Of a stretch of DNA of 64,000 nt, positions 48,828-60,350 are shown piece by piece. The position numbers and the translations under genes are program-made. Source of the stretch: Ptiloglossa arizonensis (taxonomy: Eukaryota; Arthropoda; Insecta; Hymenoptera; Colletidae). Every line of letters begins with the position of its first letter. Position 1 is the first letter of the stretch. The notes under the pieces are model-generated. The model had not been told where the DNA came from, did not search any database, and saw only the letters and a list, made by a program, of their open reading frames with translations. The stretch is from assembly GCF_051014685.1 (NCBI RefSeq), contig NW_027479465.1, forward strand, positions 54,142 through 118,141, read 5' to 3'.

Positions 48828-50772
48828 TGGTTAAGCGTTTGGAGCAGCGGAATTGCGAAAAATTTGTTGTCTTCTCAACCATTTCTTAGTTTCAAAGTCC
48901 CATATCTCGCGAACGGATTGAACAAACCCAAAAATTCCTTCTGCGTCTGAAAGTAGAAACTCGCCCGGTTACAACAAAATGTGTATTTTTTCCCTAGGCC
49001 ATTCTGGTTAAGCGATTGGAGCAGCAGAAGTGCGAAAAATTTGTTGTCTTGTCAAACATTTCTTAGCTTCAAAGTCCCATATCTCGCGAACGGCTTGACC
49101 TAACCCAAAAATTCCTATTGCATCTGAAAGTAGAAACTGGCCCAATTTCAACGGTATGTGTATTTTTTCCCTAGGCCGTTCTGGTTAAGCGTTTGGAGCA
49201 GCAGAATTGCGAAAAATTTGTTCCCTTCTCAACCATTTCTTAGCTTCAAAGTCCCATATCTCGCGAACGGATTGACTTAACCCAAAAATTCCTATTGCAT
49301 CTGAAAGTAGAAACTCGCCCGATTACAACGGTACGTGTGTTTTTCCCCTAGGCCATTCTGGTTAAGCGATTGGAGCAGCAGAAGTGCGAAAAATTTGTTG
49401 TCTTGTCAAACATTTCTTAGCTTCAAAGTCCCATATCTCGCGAACGGATTGACCTAACCCAAAAATTCCTATTGCATCTGAATGTAGAAACTGGCCCAAT
49501 TTCAACGGTATGTGTATTTTTTCCCTAGGCCATTCTGGTTAAGCTTTTGGAGCAGCAGAAGTGCGAAAAATTTGTTGTCTTCTCAACCATTTCTTGGCAT
49601 CAAACTCCCATATCTCGCGAACGGATTGACTAACCCAAAAATTCCTATTGCATTTGAAAGTAGAAACTCGCCCGATTACAACGGTACGTGTGTTTTTCCC
49701 CTAGGCCATTCTGGTTAAGCGATTGGAGCAGCAGAATGGCGAAAAATTTTTTGCCTTCTCAACCATTTCTTGTTTTCAAACTCCCATATCTGGCGAACGG
49801 ATTGACCTAACCCAAAAATTCCTGTTGCGACTGAAAGTAGAAACTCGCCCGGTTACAACGACATGTGTATTTTTTCCCTAGGCCATTCTGGTTAAGCGTT
49901 TGGAGCAGCAGAATTGCGAAAAGTTTTTTGCCTCCTCAACCATTTCTTGTCTTCAAACTCCCATATCTCGCGAACGGATTGACCTAACCCAAAAATTCCT
50001 GTTGCATCTGAAAGTAGAAGCTCGCCCGATTACAACGGTATGTGTATTTTTTCCCTAGGCCGTTCTGGTTAAGCGGTTGGAGCAGCAGAATTGCGAAAAA
50101 TTTATTTTCTTCTCAACCATTTCTTAGCTTCAAACTCCCATATCTCGCGAACGGATTGACTTAACCCAAAAATTCCTATTGCATCTGAAAGTAGAAACTC
50201 GCCCGATTACAACGGTGCGTGTGTTTTTCCCCTAGGCCATTCTGGTTAAGCGATTGGATCAGCAGAAGTGCGAAAAATTTGTTGCCTTGTCAAACATTTC
50301 TTAGCTTCAAAGTCTCATATCTCGCGAACGGATTGACCTAACCCAAAAATTCCTATTGCATCTGAAAGTAGAAACTCGCCCAATTACAACGGTATGTGTA
50401 TTTTTTCCCTAGGCCATTCTGGTTAAGCGTTGGGAGCAGCAGAATTGCGAAAAATTTTTTGCCTTCTCACCATTTCTTGGCTTCAAACTTCCATATCTCG
50501 CGAACGGATTGACCTAATCCAAAAATTCCTATTGCATCTGAAAGTAGAAACTCGCCCGATTACAAAGGTATCTGTATTTTTTCCCTAGGCCATTCTGGTT
50601 AAGCGTTTGGAGCAGCATAAGTGCGAAAAATTTGTTGTCTTGTCAAACATTTCTTAGCTTCAAAGTCCCATATCTCGCGAACGGATTGACCCAACCCAAA
50701 AATTCCTATTGTAACTGAAAGTAGAAACTCGCCCGATTACAACGGTATGTGTATTTTTTCCCTAGGCCATTC
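48828..50772 (+). repeat. Diverged mixed monomers, source or copy of 56,961-58,905
   Basis: These units have many private marks: ggcaattctgg, ttgaacaaaccc, ttctgcgtctg, acaacaaaatgtg, gattgactaaccc (1-bp loss), acaacgacatgtg, tttattttcttc, acaaaggtatctg. Together with 47,86x-48,827 they form a block of about 16 monomers repeated 8,133 bp downstream. The 68-codon frame at 49,512-49,718 is explained by the 1-bp loss and is not a gene. Confidence 0.83.
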
Positions 50773-52541
50773 TGGTTAAGCGTTTGGAGCAGCGGAAGTG
50801 CGGAAAATTTGTTGTCTTCTCAACCATTTCTTAGCTTCAAACTCCCATATCTCGCGAACGGATTGACCTAACCCAAAAATTCCTATTTCATCTGAAAGTA
50901 GAAACTCGCCCGATTACAACGGTATGCGTATTTTTTCCCTAGGCCATTCTGGTTAAGCGTTTGGAGCAGCTGAATTGCGAAAAATTTGTTCTCTTCTCAA
51001 CCATTTCTTAGCTTCAACTCCCATACCTCGCGAACGGATTGACCTAACCCAAAAATTCCTATTGCATTTGAAAGTAGAAACTCGCCCGATTACAACGGTA
51101 CGTATGTTTTTCCCCTAGGCCATTCTGGTTAAGCGATTGGAGCAGCAGAAGTGCGAAAAATTTGTTGTCTTGTCAAACATTTCTTAGCTTCAAAGTCCCA
51201 TATCTCGCGAACGGATTGACCTAACCCAAAAATTCCTATTGCATCTGAAAGTAGAAACTGTCCCAATTTCAACGGTATGTGTATTTTCTCCCTAGGCCAT
51301 TCTGGTTAAGCTTTTGGAGCAGCAAAATTGCGAAAAATTTTTTGCCTTCTCAACCATTTCTTGGCTTCAAACTCCCATATCTCGCGAATGGATTGATCTA
51401 ACCCAAAAATTCCTGTTGCATCTGAAAGTAGAAGCTCGCGCGATTACAACGTTACGTGTGTTTTTTCCCTAGGCCTTTCTGTTTAAGCGTTTGAAGCAGC
51501 AGAATTGCGAAAAATTTTTTGCCTTCTCAACCATTTCTTGGCTTCAAACTCCCATATCTCGCGAATGGATTGACCTAACCCAAAAATTCCTGTTGCATCT
51601 GAAAGCAGAAGCTCGCGCGATTACAGCGGTATGCATATTTTTCCCCTAGGCCATTCTGGTTAAGCGATTGGAGCAGCAAAATTGCGAAAAATTTGTTGTC
51701 TTGTCAAACATTTCTTAGCTTCAAAGTCCCATATCTCACGAACGGATTGACCTAACCCAAAAATTCCTGTTGCATCTGAAAGTAGAAACTCGCCCGATTA
51801 CAACGGTATGCGTATTTTTTCCCTAGGCCATTCTGGTTAAGCTTTTGGAGCAGCAGAATTGCGAAAAATTGTTTGCCTTCTCAACCATTTCTTGTCTTCA
51901 AACTCCCATATCTCGCGAACGGATTGACTTAACCAAAAAATTCCTGTTGCATCTGAAAGTAGAAACTCGCCCGATTACAACGGTATGTATATTTTTTCCC
52001 TAGGCCATTCTGGTTAAGCGTTTAGAGCAGCAGAATGGCGAAAAATTTTTTGCCTTCTCAACCATTTCTAGGCTTCAAACTCCCATATCTCGCGAACGGA
52101 TTGACCTAACCCAAAAATTCCTGTTGCGTCTGACAGTAGAAACTCGCCCGGTTACAACGGTATATGTATTTTTTCCCTAGGCCATTCTGGTTAAGTGTTT
52201 GGAGCAGCGGAAGTGCGGAAAATTTGTTGTCTTCTCAACCATTTCTTAGCTTCAAACTCCCATATCTCGCGAACGGATTGACCTAACCCAAAAATTCCTA
52301 TTGCATCTGAAAGTAGAAACTCGCCCGATTACAGCGGTATGCGTATTTTTTCCCTAGGCCATTCTGGTTAAGCGTTTGAAGCAGCAGAATTGCGAAAAAT
52401 TTTTTGCCTTCTCAACCATTTCTTGCCTTCAAACTCCCATATCTCGCGAATGGATTGACCTAACCCAAAAATTCCTGTTGCATCTGAAAGTAGAAGCTCG
52501 CGCGATTACAACGGTATGCATATTTTTTCCCTAGGCCGTTC
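50773..52541 (+). repeat. Detached copy of part of the 20-monomer unit
   Basis: Order is B C D F F' G E A B F', matching 40,161-41,929, including gattgatctaac, acgttacgtgtg, tctcacgaacgg and cttgccttcaaac. It lies 10,612 bp from the matching class C monomer of copy 2. Private changes include ttctgtttaagc (51,480) and catttctaggc (about 52,067). It is flanked by unrelated monomer types on both sides. Confidence 0.83.
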
Positions 52542-53779
52542 TGGTTAAGCGTTTGGAGCAGCAGAATTGCGAAAAATTTGTTGCCTTGTCAAACATTTCT
52601 TAGCTTCAAAGTCCCATATCTCGCGAACGGATTGACCTAACCCAAAAATTCCTATTGCATCTGAAAGTAGAAACTCGCCCAATTACAACGGAATGTGCAT
52701 TTTTTCCCTAGGCCATTCTGGTTAAGCGTTTGGAGCAGCGGAAGTGCGAAAAATTTGTTGTCTTCTCAACCATTTCTTAGCTTCAAACTCCCATATCTCG
52801 CGATCGGATTGACTTAACCCAAAAATTCCTATTGCATCTGAAAGTAGAAACTCGCCCGATTACAACGGTACGTGTGTTTTTCCCCTAGGCCATTCTGGTT
52901 AAGCGATTGGATCAGCAGAAGTGCGAAAAATTTGTTGCCTTGTCAAACATTTCTTAGCTTCAAAGTCCCATATCTCGCGAACGGATTGACCTAACCCAAA
53001 AATTCCTATTGCATCTGAAAGTAGAAACTCGCCCAATTACAACGGTATGTGTATTTTTTCCCTAGGCCATTCTGGTTAAGCGTTTGGAGCAGCGGAAGTG
53101 CGAAAAATTTTTTGCCTTCTCACCATTTCTTGTTTTCAAACTCCCATATCTCGCGAACGGATTGACCTAACCCAAAAATTCCTGTTGCGACTGAAAGTGG
53201 AAACTCGCCCGGTTACAACGACATGTGTATTTTTTCCCTAGGCCATTCTGGTTAAGCGTTTGGAGCAGCAGAATTGCGAAAAGTTTTTTGCCTCCTCAAC
53301 CATTTCTTGTCTTCAAACTCCCATATCTCGCGAACGGATTGACCAAACCCAAAAATTCCTGTTGCATCTGAAAGTAGAAGCTCGCCCGATTACAACGGTA
53401 TGTGTATTTTTTCCCTAGGCCGTTCTGGTTAAGCGGTTGGAGCAGCAGAATTGCGAAAAATTTATTTTCTTCTCAACCATTTCTTAGCTTCAAACTCCCA
53501 TATCTCGCGAACGGATTGACTTAACCCAAAAATTCCTATTGCATCTGATAGTAGAAACTCGCCCGATTACAACGGTGCGTGTGTTTTTCCCCTAGGCCAT
53601 TCTGGTTAAGCGATTGGATCAGCAGAAGTGCGAAAAATTTGTTGTCTTGTCAAACATTTCTTAGCTTCAAAGTCCCATATCTCGCGAACGGATTGACCTA
53701 CCCCAAAAACTCCTGTTGCGTCTGACAGTAGAAACTCGCCCGGTTACAACGGTATGTGTATTTTTTCCCTAGGCCATTC
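52542..53779 (+). repeat. Mosaic of K L M N-type and 49,889-50,419-type monomers
   Basis: Units 52,542, 52,719 and 52,896 match K, L and M; 53,073 starts as N and ends like 49,712 (ttgttttcaaac, gcgactgaaag, cgacatgtg); 53,249-53,602 match 49,889-50,242 at offset 3,360. All joints are in register. Confidence 0.8.
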
Positions 53780-54838
53780 TGGTTAAGCGTTTGGAGCAGC
53801 AGAATTGTGAAAAATTTTTTGCCTTCTCAACATTTCTTGGCTTCAAACTTCCATATCTCGCGAACGGATTGACATAACCCAAAAATTCCTGTTGCATCTG
53901 AAAGTAGAAACTCGCCCGATTACAACGGTATGTGTATTTTTTACTTAGGCCATTCTGGTTAAGCGTTTGAAGCAGCAGAATTGCGAAAAATTTTTTGCCT
54001 TCTCAACCGTTTCTTGGCTTCAAAATCCCACATCTCGCGAATGGAATGACCTACCCCAAAAATTCCTGTTGCGTCTGACAGTAGAAACTCGCCCGATTAC
54101 AACGGTATATGTATTTTTTCCTTAGGCCATTCTGGTTAAGCGTTTGGAGCAGCAGAATTCCGAAAAATGTTTGGCCTCCTCAACCATTTCTTGTCTTCAA
54201 ACTCCCATATCTCGCGAACGGATTGACCTAACCCAAAAATTCCTATTGCATCTGAAAGTAGAAACTCGCCCAATTACAACGGTATGTGTATTTTTTCCCT
54301 TGGCCATTCTGGTTAAGCGTTTGGAGCAGCGGAAGTGCGAAAAATTTTTTGCCATCTCACCATTTCTTGGCTTCAAACTTCCATATCTCGCGAACGGATT
54401 GACCTAACCCAAAAATTCCTGTTGCATCTGAAAGTAGAAACTCGCACGATTACAACGGTATGTGTATTTTTTCCCTAGGCCATTCTGGTTAAGCGTTTGG
54501 AGCAGCGGAAGTGCGAAAAATTTTTTGCCTTCTCACCATTTCTTGGCTTCAAACTCCCATATCTCGCGAACGGATTGACCTAACCCAAAAATTCCTATTG
54601 CATTTGAAAGTAGAAACTCGCCCGATTACAACGGTACGTGTGTTTTTCCCCTAGGCCATTCTGGTTAAGCGATTGGATCAGCAGAAGTGCGAAAAATTTG
54701 TTGTCTTGTCAAACATTTCTTGGCTTCAAACTCCCATATCACATGAACGGATTGGCCTAACCCAAAAATTCCTATTGCATCTGAAAGTAGAAACTCGCCC
54801 AATTTCAACGGTATGTCTATTTTTTCCCTAGGCCATTC
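53603..54838 (+). repeat. Diverged block, repeated at 58,729-59,996
   Basis: From about 53,69x the marks acctaccccaaaaactcc, ttttttacttagg, cacatctcgcgaatgg, gaattccg and tcgcacgatt appear in order and recur about 5,126 bp downstream. Several units are 176 bp through ctcaccattt or ctcaacattt. The 87-codon frame at 54,144-54,407 arises from cccttggcc in place of ccctaggcc and is not a gene. Confidence 0.82.
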
Positions 54839-55899
54839 TGGTTAAGCTTTTGGAGCAGCAAAATTGCGAAAAATTTTTTGCCTTCTCAACCATTTCTTGG
54901 CTTCAAACTCCCATATCTCGCGAACAGATTGACCTAATCCAAAAATTCCTATTGCATCTGAAAGTAGAAACTCGCCCAATTACAACGGTATGTGTATTTT
55001 TTCCCTAGGCCATTCTGGTTAAGCGTTTGGAGCAGCAGAATTGTGAAAAATTTGTTGCCTTCTCTACCATTTCTTGGCTTCAAGCTCCCATATCTCGCGA
55101 ACGGATTGACCTAACCCAAAAATTCCTATTGCACTTGAAAGTAGAAACTCGCCCGATTACAACGGTACGTGTGTTTTTCCCCTAGGCCATTCTGGTTAAG
55201 CGACTGGAGCAGCAGAATTGCGAAAAATTTGTTGTCTTGTCAAACATTTCTTAGCTTCAAAGTCCCATATCTCGCAAACGGATTGACCTAACCAAAAAGT
55301 CCTGTTGCATCTGAAAGTAGAAACTCGCCCGATTACAACGGTATGTGTATTTTTTCCCTAGGCCATTCTGGTTAAGCGTTTGGAGCAGCAGAATGGCGAA
55401 AAATTTTTTGCCTTCTCAACCATTTCTTGGCTTCAAACTCCCATATCTCGCGAACGGATTGACCTAACCCAAAAATTCCTATTGCATCTGAAAGTAGAAA
55501 CTCGCCCGATTACAACGGTATGCGTATTTTTTCCCTAGGCCGTTCTGGTTAAGCGTTTGGAGCAGCAGAATTGCGAAAAATTTGTTCTCTTCTCAACCAT
55601 TTCTTAGGTTCAGACTCCCATATCTCGCGAACGGATTGACCTAACCCAAAAATTCCTATTGCATTTGAAAGTGGAGACTCGCCCGATTACAACGGTACGT
55701 ATGTTTTTCCCCTAGGCCATCCTGGTTAAGCGATTGGAGCAGCAGAAGTGCGAAAAATTTTTTGTCTTGTCAAACATTTCTTAGCTTCAAAGTCCCATAT
55801 CTCGCAAACGGATTGACCTAACCCAAATGGTCCTATTGCATCTGAAAGTAGAAACTGGCCCAATTTCAACGGTATGTGTATTTTTTCCCTAGGCCATTC
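54839..55899 (+). repeat. Diverged monomers, partly repeated at 59,997-60,527
   Basis: Marks are gaacagattg, gcacttgaaag, aaaaagtcc (1-bp loss near 55,297), ccatcctgg and cccaaatggtcc. The downstream relative lacks three monomers (531 bp) found here between about 55,03x and 55,56x. Confidence 0.78.
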
Positions 55900-58800
55900 T
55901 GGTTAAGCTTTTGGAGCAGCAGAAGTGCGAAAAATTTGTTGTCTCCTCAACCATTTCTTAGCTTCAAACTCCCATATCTCGCGAACGGATTGACCTAACC
56001 CAAAAATTACTATTGCATCTGAAAGTAGAAACTCGCCCAATTTCAACGGTATCTGTATTTTTTCCCTAGGCCATTCTGGTTAAGCGATTGGAGCCGCAGA
56101 ATTGTGAAAAATTTTTTGCCTTCTCTACCATTTCTTGGCTTCAAACTCCAATATCTCATGAACGGATTGACCTAACCCAAAAATTCCTGTTGCATCTGAA
56201 AGTAGAAACTCGCCCGATTACAACGGTATGCGTGTTTTTTCCCTAGGCCGTTCTGGTTAAGCGTTTGGAGCAGCAGAATTGCGAAAAATTTGTTGCCTTG
56301 TCAAATATTTCTTAGTTTCAAAGTCCCATATCTCGCGAACGGATTGACCTAACCCAAAAATTCCTATTGCATCTGAAAGTAGAAACTCGCCCAATTACAA
56401 CGGTATGTGCATTTTTTCCCTAGGCCATTCTGGTTAAGCGTTTGGAGCAGCGGAAGCGCGAAAAATTTGTTGTCTTCTCAACCATTTCTTAGCTACAAAC
56501 TCCCATATCTCGCGATCGGATTGACTTAACCCAAAAATTCCTATTGCATCTGAAAGTAGAAACTCGCCCGATTACAACGGTACGTGTGTTTTTCCCCTAG
56601 GCCATTCTGGTTAAGCGATTGGATCAGCAGAAGTGCGAAAAATTTGTTGCCTTGTCAAACATTTCTTAGCTTCAAAGTCCCATATCTCGCGAACGGATTG
56701 ACCTAACCCAAAAATTCCTATTGCATCTGAAAGTAGAAACTCGCCCAATTACAACGGTATGTGTATTTTTTCCCTAGGCCATTCTGGTTAAGCGTTTGGA
56801 GCAGCGGAAGTGCGCAAAATTTTTTGCCTTCTCACCATTTCTTGGCTTCAAACTTCCATATCTCGCGAACGGATTGACCTAACCCAAAAATTCCTGTTGC
56901 ATCTGAAAGTAGAAGCTCGCCCGATTACAACGGTATGTGTATTTTTTCCCTAGGCAATTCTGGTTAAGCGTTTGGAGCAGCGGAATTGCGAAAAATTTGT
57001 TGTCTTCTCAACCATTTCTTAGTTTCAAAGTCCCATATCTCGCGAACGGATTGAACAAACCCAAAAATTCCTTCTGCGTCTGAAAGTAGAAACTCGCCCG
57101 GTTACAACAAAATGTGTATTTTTTCCCTAGGCCATTCTGGTTAAGCGATTGGAGCAGCAGAAGTGCGAAAAATTTGTTGTCTTGTCAAACATTTCTTAGC
57201 TTCAAAGTCCCATATCTCGCGAACGGCTTGACCTAACCCAAAAATTCCTATTGCATCTGAAAGTAGAAACTGGCCCAATTTCAACGGTATGTGTATTTTT
57301 TCCCTAGGCCGTTCTGGTTAAGCGTTTGGAGCAGCAGAATTGCGAAAAATTTGTTCCCTTCTCAACCATTTCTTAGCTTCAAAGTCCCATATCTCGCGAA
57401 CGGATTGACTTAACCCAAAAATTCCTATTGCATCTGAAAGTAGAAACTCGCCCGATTACAACGGTACGTGTGTTTTTCCCCTAGGCCATTCTGGTTAAGC
57501 GATTGGAGCAGCAGAAGTGCGAAAAATTTGTTGTCTTGTCAAACATTTCTTAGCTTCAAAGTCCCATATCTCGCGAACGGATTGACCTAACCCAAAAATT
57601 CCTATAGCATCTGAATGTAGAAACTGGCCCAATTTCAACGGTATGTGTATTTTTTCCCTAGGCCATTCTGGTTAAGCTTTTGGAGCAGCAGAAGTGCGAA
57701 AAATTTGTTGTCTTCTCAACCATTTCTTGGCATCAAACTCCCATATCTCGCGAACGGATTGACTAACCCAAAAATTCCTATTGCATTTGAAAGTAGAAAC
57801 TCGCCCGATTACAACGGTACGTGTGTTTTTCCCCTAGGCCATTCTGGTTAAGCGATTGGAGCAGCAGAATGGCGAAAAATTTTTTGCCTTCTCAACCATT
57901 TCTTGTTTTCAAACTCCCATATCTCGCGAACGGATTGACCTAACCCAAAAATTCCTGTTGCGACTGAAAGTAGAAACTCGCCCGGTTACAACGACATGCG
58001 TATTTTTTCCCTAGGCCATTCTGGTTAAGCGTTTGGAGCAGCAGAATTGCGAAAAGTTTTTTGCCTCCTCAACCATTTCTTGTCTTCAAACTCCCATATC
58101 TCGCGAACGGATTGACCAAACCCAAAAATTCCTGTTGCATCTGAAAGTGGAAGCTCGCCCGATTACAACGGTATGTGTATTTTTTCCCTAGGCCGTTCTG
58201 GTTAAGCGGTTGGAGCAGCAGAATTGCGAAAAATTTATTATCTTCTCAACCATTTCTTAGCTTCAAACTCCCATATCTCGCGAACGGATTGACTTAACCC
58301 AAAAATTCCTATTGCATCTGATAGTAGAAACTCGCCCGATTACAACGGTGCGTGTGTTTTTCCCCTAGGCCATTCTGGTTAAGCGATTGGATCAGCAGAA
58401 GTGCGAAAAATTTGTTGCCTTGTCAAACATTTCTTAGCTTCAAAGTCTCATATCTCGCGAACGGATTGACCTAACCCAAAAATTCCTATTGCATCTGAAA
58501 GTAGAAACTCGCCCAATTACAACGGTATGTGTATTTTTTCCCTAGGCCATTCTGGTTAAGCGTTGGGAGCAGCAGAATTGCGAAAAATTTTTTGCCTTCT
58601 CACCATTTCTTGGCTTCAAACTTCCATATCTCGCGAACGGATTGACCTAATCCAAAAATTCCTATTGCATCTGAAAGTAGAAACTCGCCCGATTACAAAG
58701 GTATCTGTATTTTTTCCCTAGGCCATTCTGGTTAAGCGTTTGGAGCAGCATAAGTGCGAAAAATTTGTTGTCTTGTCAAACATTTCTTAGCTTCAAAGTC

Positions 58801-58905
58801 CCATATCTCGCGAACGGATTGACCTACCCCAAAAACTCCTGTTGCGTCTGACAGTAGAAACTCGCCCGGTTACAACGGTATGTGTATTTTTTCCCTAGGC
58901 CATTC
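55900..58905 (+). repeat. 16-monomer block repeated from 47,86x-50,69x (offset 8,133)
   Basis: Units 56,077 to 58,728 match 47,944 to 50,595 one for one, including the same 176-bp units at 56,785, 57,669 and 58,553. The left joint lies inside unit 55,900 and the right joint inside unit 58,729, where the sequence switches to the acctaccccaaaaactcc type. Private changes include agctacaaac and gaagcgcg. Confidence 0.85.
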
Positions 58906-59761
58906 TGGTTAAGCGTTTGGAGCAGCAGAATTGTGAAAAATTTTTTGCCTTCTCACCATTTCTTGGCTTCAAACTTCCATATCTCGCGAACGGATTGACA
59001 TAACCCAAAAATTCCTGTTGCATCTGAAAGTAGAAACTCGCCCGATTACAACGGTATGTGTATTTTTTACTTAGGCCATTCTGGTTAAGCGTTTGAAGCA
59101 GCAGAATTGCGAAAAATTTTTTGCCTTCTCAACCGTTTCTTGGCTTCAAAATCCCACATCTCGCGAATGGAATGACCTACCCCAAAAATTCCTGTTGCGT
59201 CTGACAGTAGAAACTCGCCCGATTACAACGGTATATGTATTTTTTCCTTAGGCCATTCTGGTTAAGCGTTTGGAGCAGCAGAATTCCGAAAAATTTTTGG
59301 CCTCCTCAACCATTTCTTGTCTTCAAACTCCCATATCTCGCGAACGGATTGACCTAACCCAAAAATTCCTATTGCATCTGAAAGTAGAAACTCGCCCAAT
59401 TACAACGGTATGTGTATTTTTTCCCTAGGCCATTCTGGTTAAGCGTTTGGAGCAGCGGAAGTGCGAAAAATTTTTTGCCATCTCACCATTTCTTGGCTTC
59501 AAACTTCCATATCTCGCGAACGGATTGACCTAACCCAAAAATTCCTGTTGCATCTGAAAGTAGAAACTCGCACGATTACAACGGTATGTGTATTTTTTCC
59601 CTAGGCCATTCTGGTTAAGCGTCTGGAGCAGCAGAATTGCGAAAAATTTGTTCTCTTCTCAACCATTTCTTAGCTTCAAACTCCCATATCTCGCGAACGG
59701 ATTGACCTAACCCAAAAATTCCTATTGCATTTGAAGTAGAAGAAACTCGCCCGAATTACAA
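58906..59761 (+). repeat. Copy of 53,780-54,6xx, interrupted at its end
   Basis: Same marks as 53,780 onward (ttttttacttagg, cacatctcgcgaatgg, gaattccg, tcgcacgatt). The last unit (59,612) starts with gcgtctgg and is the longest in the window at about 208 bp owing to the insert described next. Confidence 0.82.
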
Positions 59762-59791
59762 GAAGGCGTTTTTTATTTATTTTTATTATAT
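59762..59791. other. T-rich non-satellite insert of about 30 bp
   Basis: Between ccgaattacaa and cgcgtgtgtttttcccc the unit carries gaaggcg followed by a run of T with scattered A (tttttatttatttttatta). Nothing like it occurs elsewhere in the window. Small indels cluster around it: ttgaag for ttgaaag, agaagaaac for agaaac, ccgaatt for ccgatt, and ggttagcgatctgg for ggttaagcgattgg. The sister unit at 54,486-54,661 lacks all of these. It could be filler DNA at a repaired break or a local consensus error; its edges are uncertain by a few bases. Confidence 0.7.
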
Positions 59792-59819
59792 ACGCGTGTG
59801 TTTTTCCCCTAGGCCATTC

Positions 59820-60350
59820 TGGTTAGCGATCTGGATCAGCAGAAGTGCGAAAAATTTGTTGTCTTGTCAAACATTTCTTGGCTTCAAACTCCCATATCAC
59901 ATGAACGGATTGGCCTAACCCAAAAATTCCTATTGCATCTGAAAGTAGAAACTCGCCCAATTTCAACGGTATGTCTATTTTTTCCCTAGGCCATTCTGGT
60001 TAAGCTTTTGGAGCAGCAAAATTGCGAAAAATTTTTTGCCCTCTCAACCATTTCTTGGCTTCAAACTCCCATATCTCGCGAACAGATTGACCTAATCCAA
60101 AAATTCCTATTGCATCTGAAAGTAGAAACTCGCCCAATTACAACGGTATGTGTATTTTTTCCCTAGGCCATTCTGGTTAAGCGTTTGGAGCAGCAGAATT
60201 GCGAAAAATTTGTTCTCTTCTCAACCATTTCTTAGGTTCAAACTCCCATATCTCGCGAACGGATTGACCTAACCCAAAAATTCCTATTGCACTTGAAAGT
60301 AGAAACTCGCCCGATTACAACGGTACGTATGTTTTTCCCCTAGGCCATCC
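59820..60350 (+). repeat. Three diverged monomers after the insert
   Basis: Unit 59,820 has tatcacatgaacgg and ggcctaac, matching 54,662 at offset 5,158 (32 bp more than before the insert). Unit 59,997 has gaacagattg. Unit 60,174 matches 55,546 (cttaggttc), showing loss of three monomers relative to the upstream copy. Confidence 0.8.

Noticed and set aside
59762..59791. Poly-A/T tail of a retroelement at the T-rich insert
   Set aside because: The run is interrupted by A, is only about 30 bp, and has no attached element or target-site duplication; kept as an unexplained insert.
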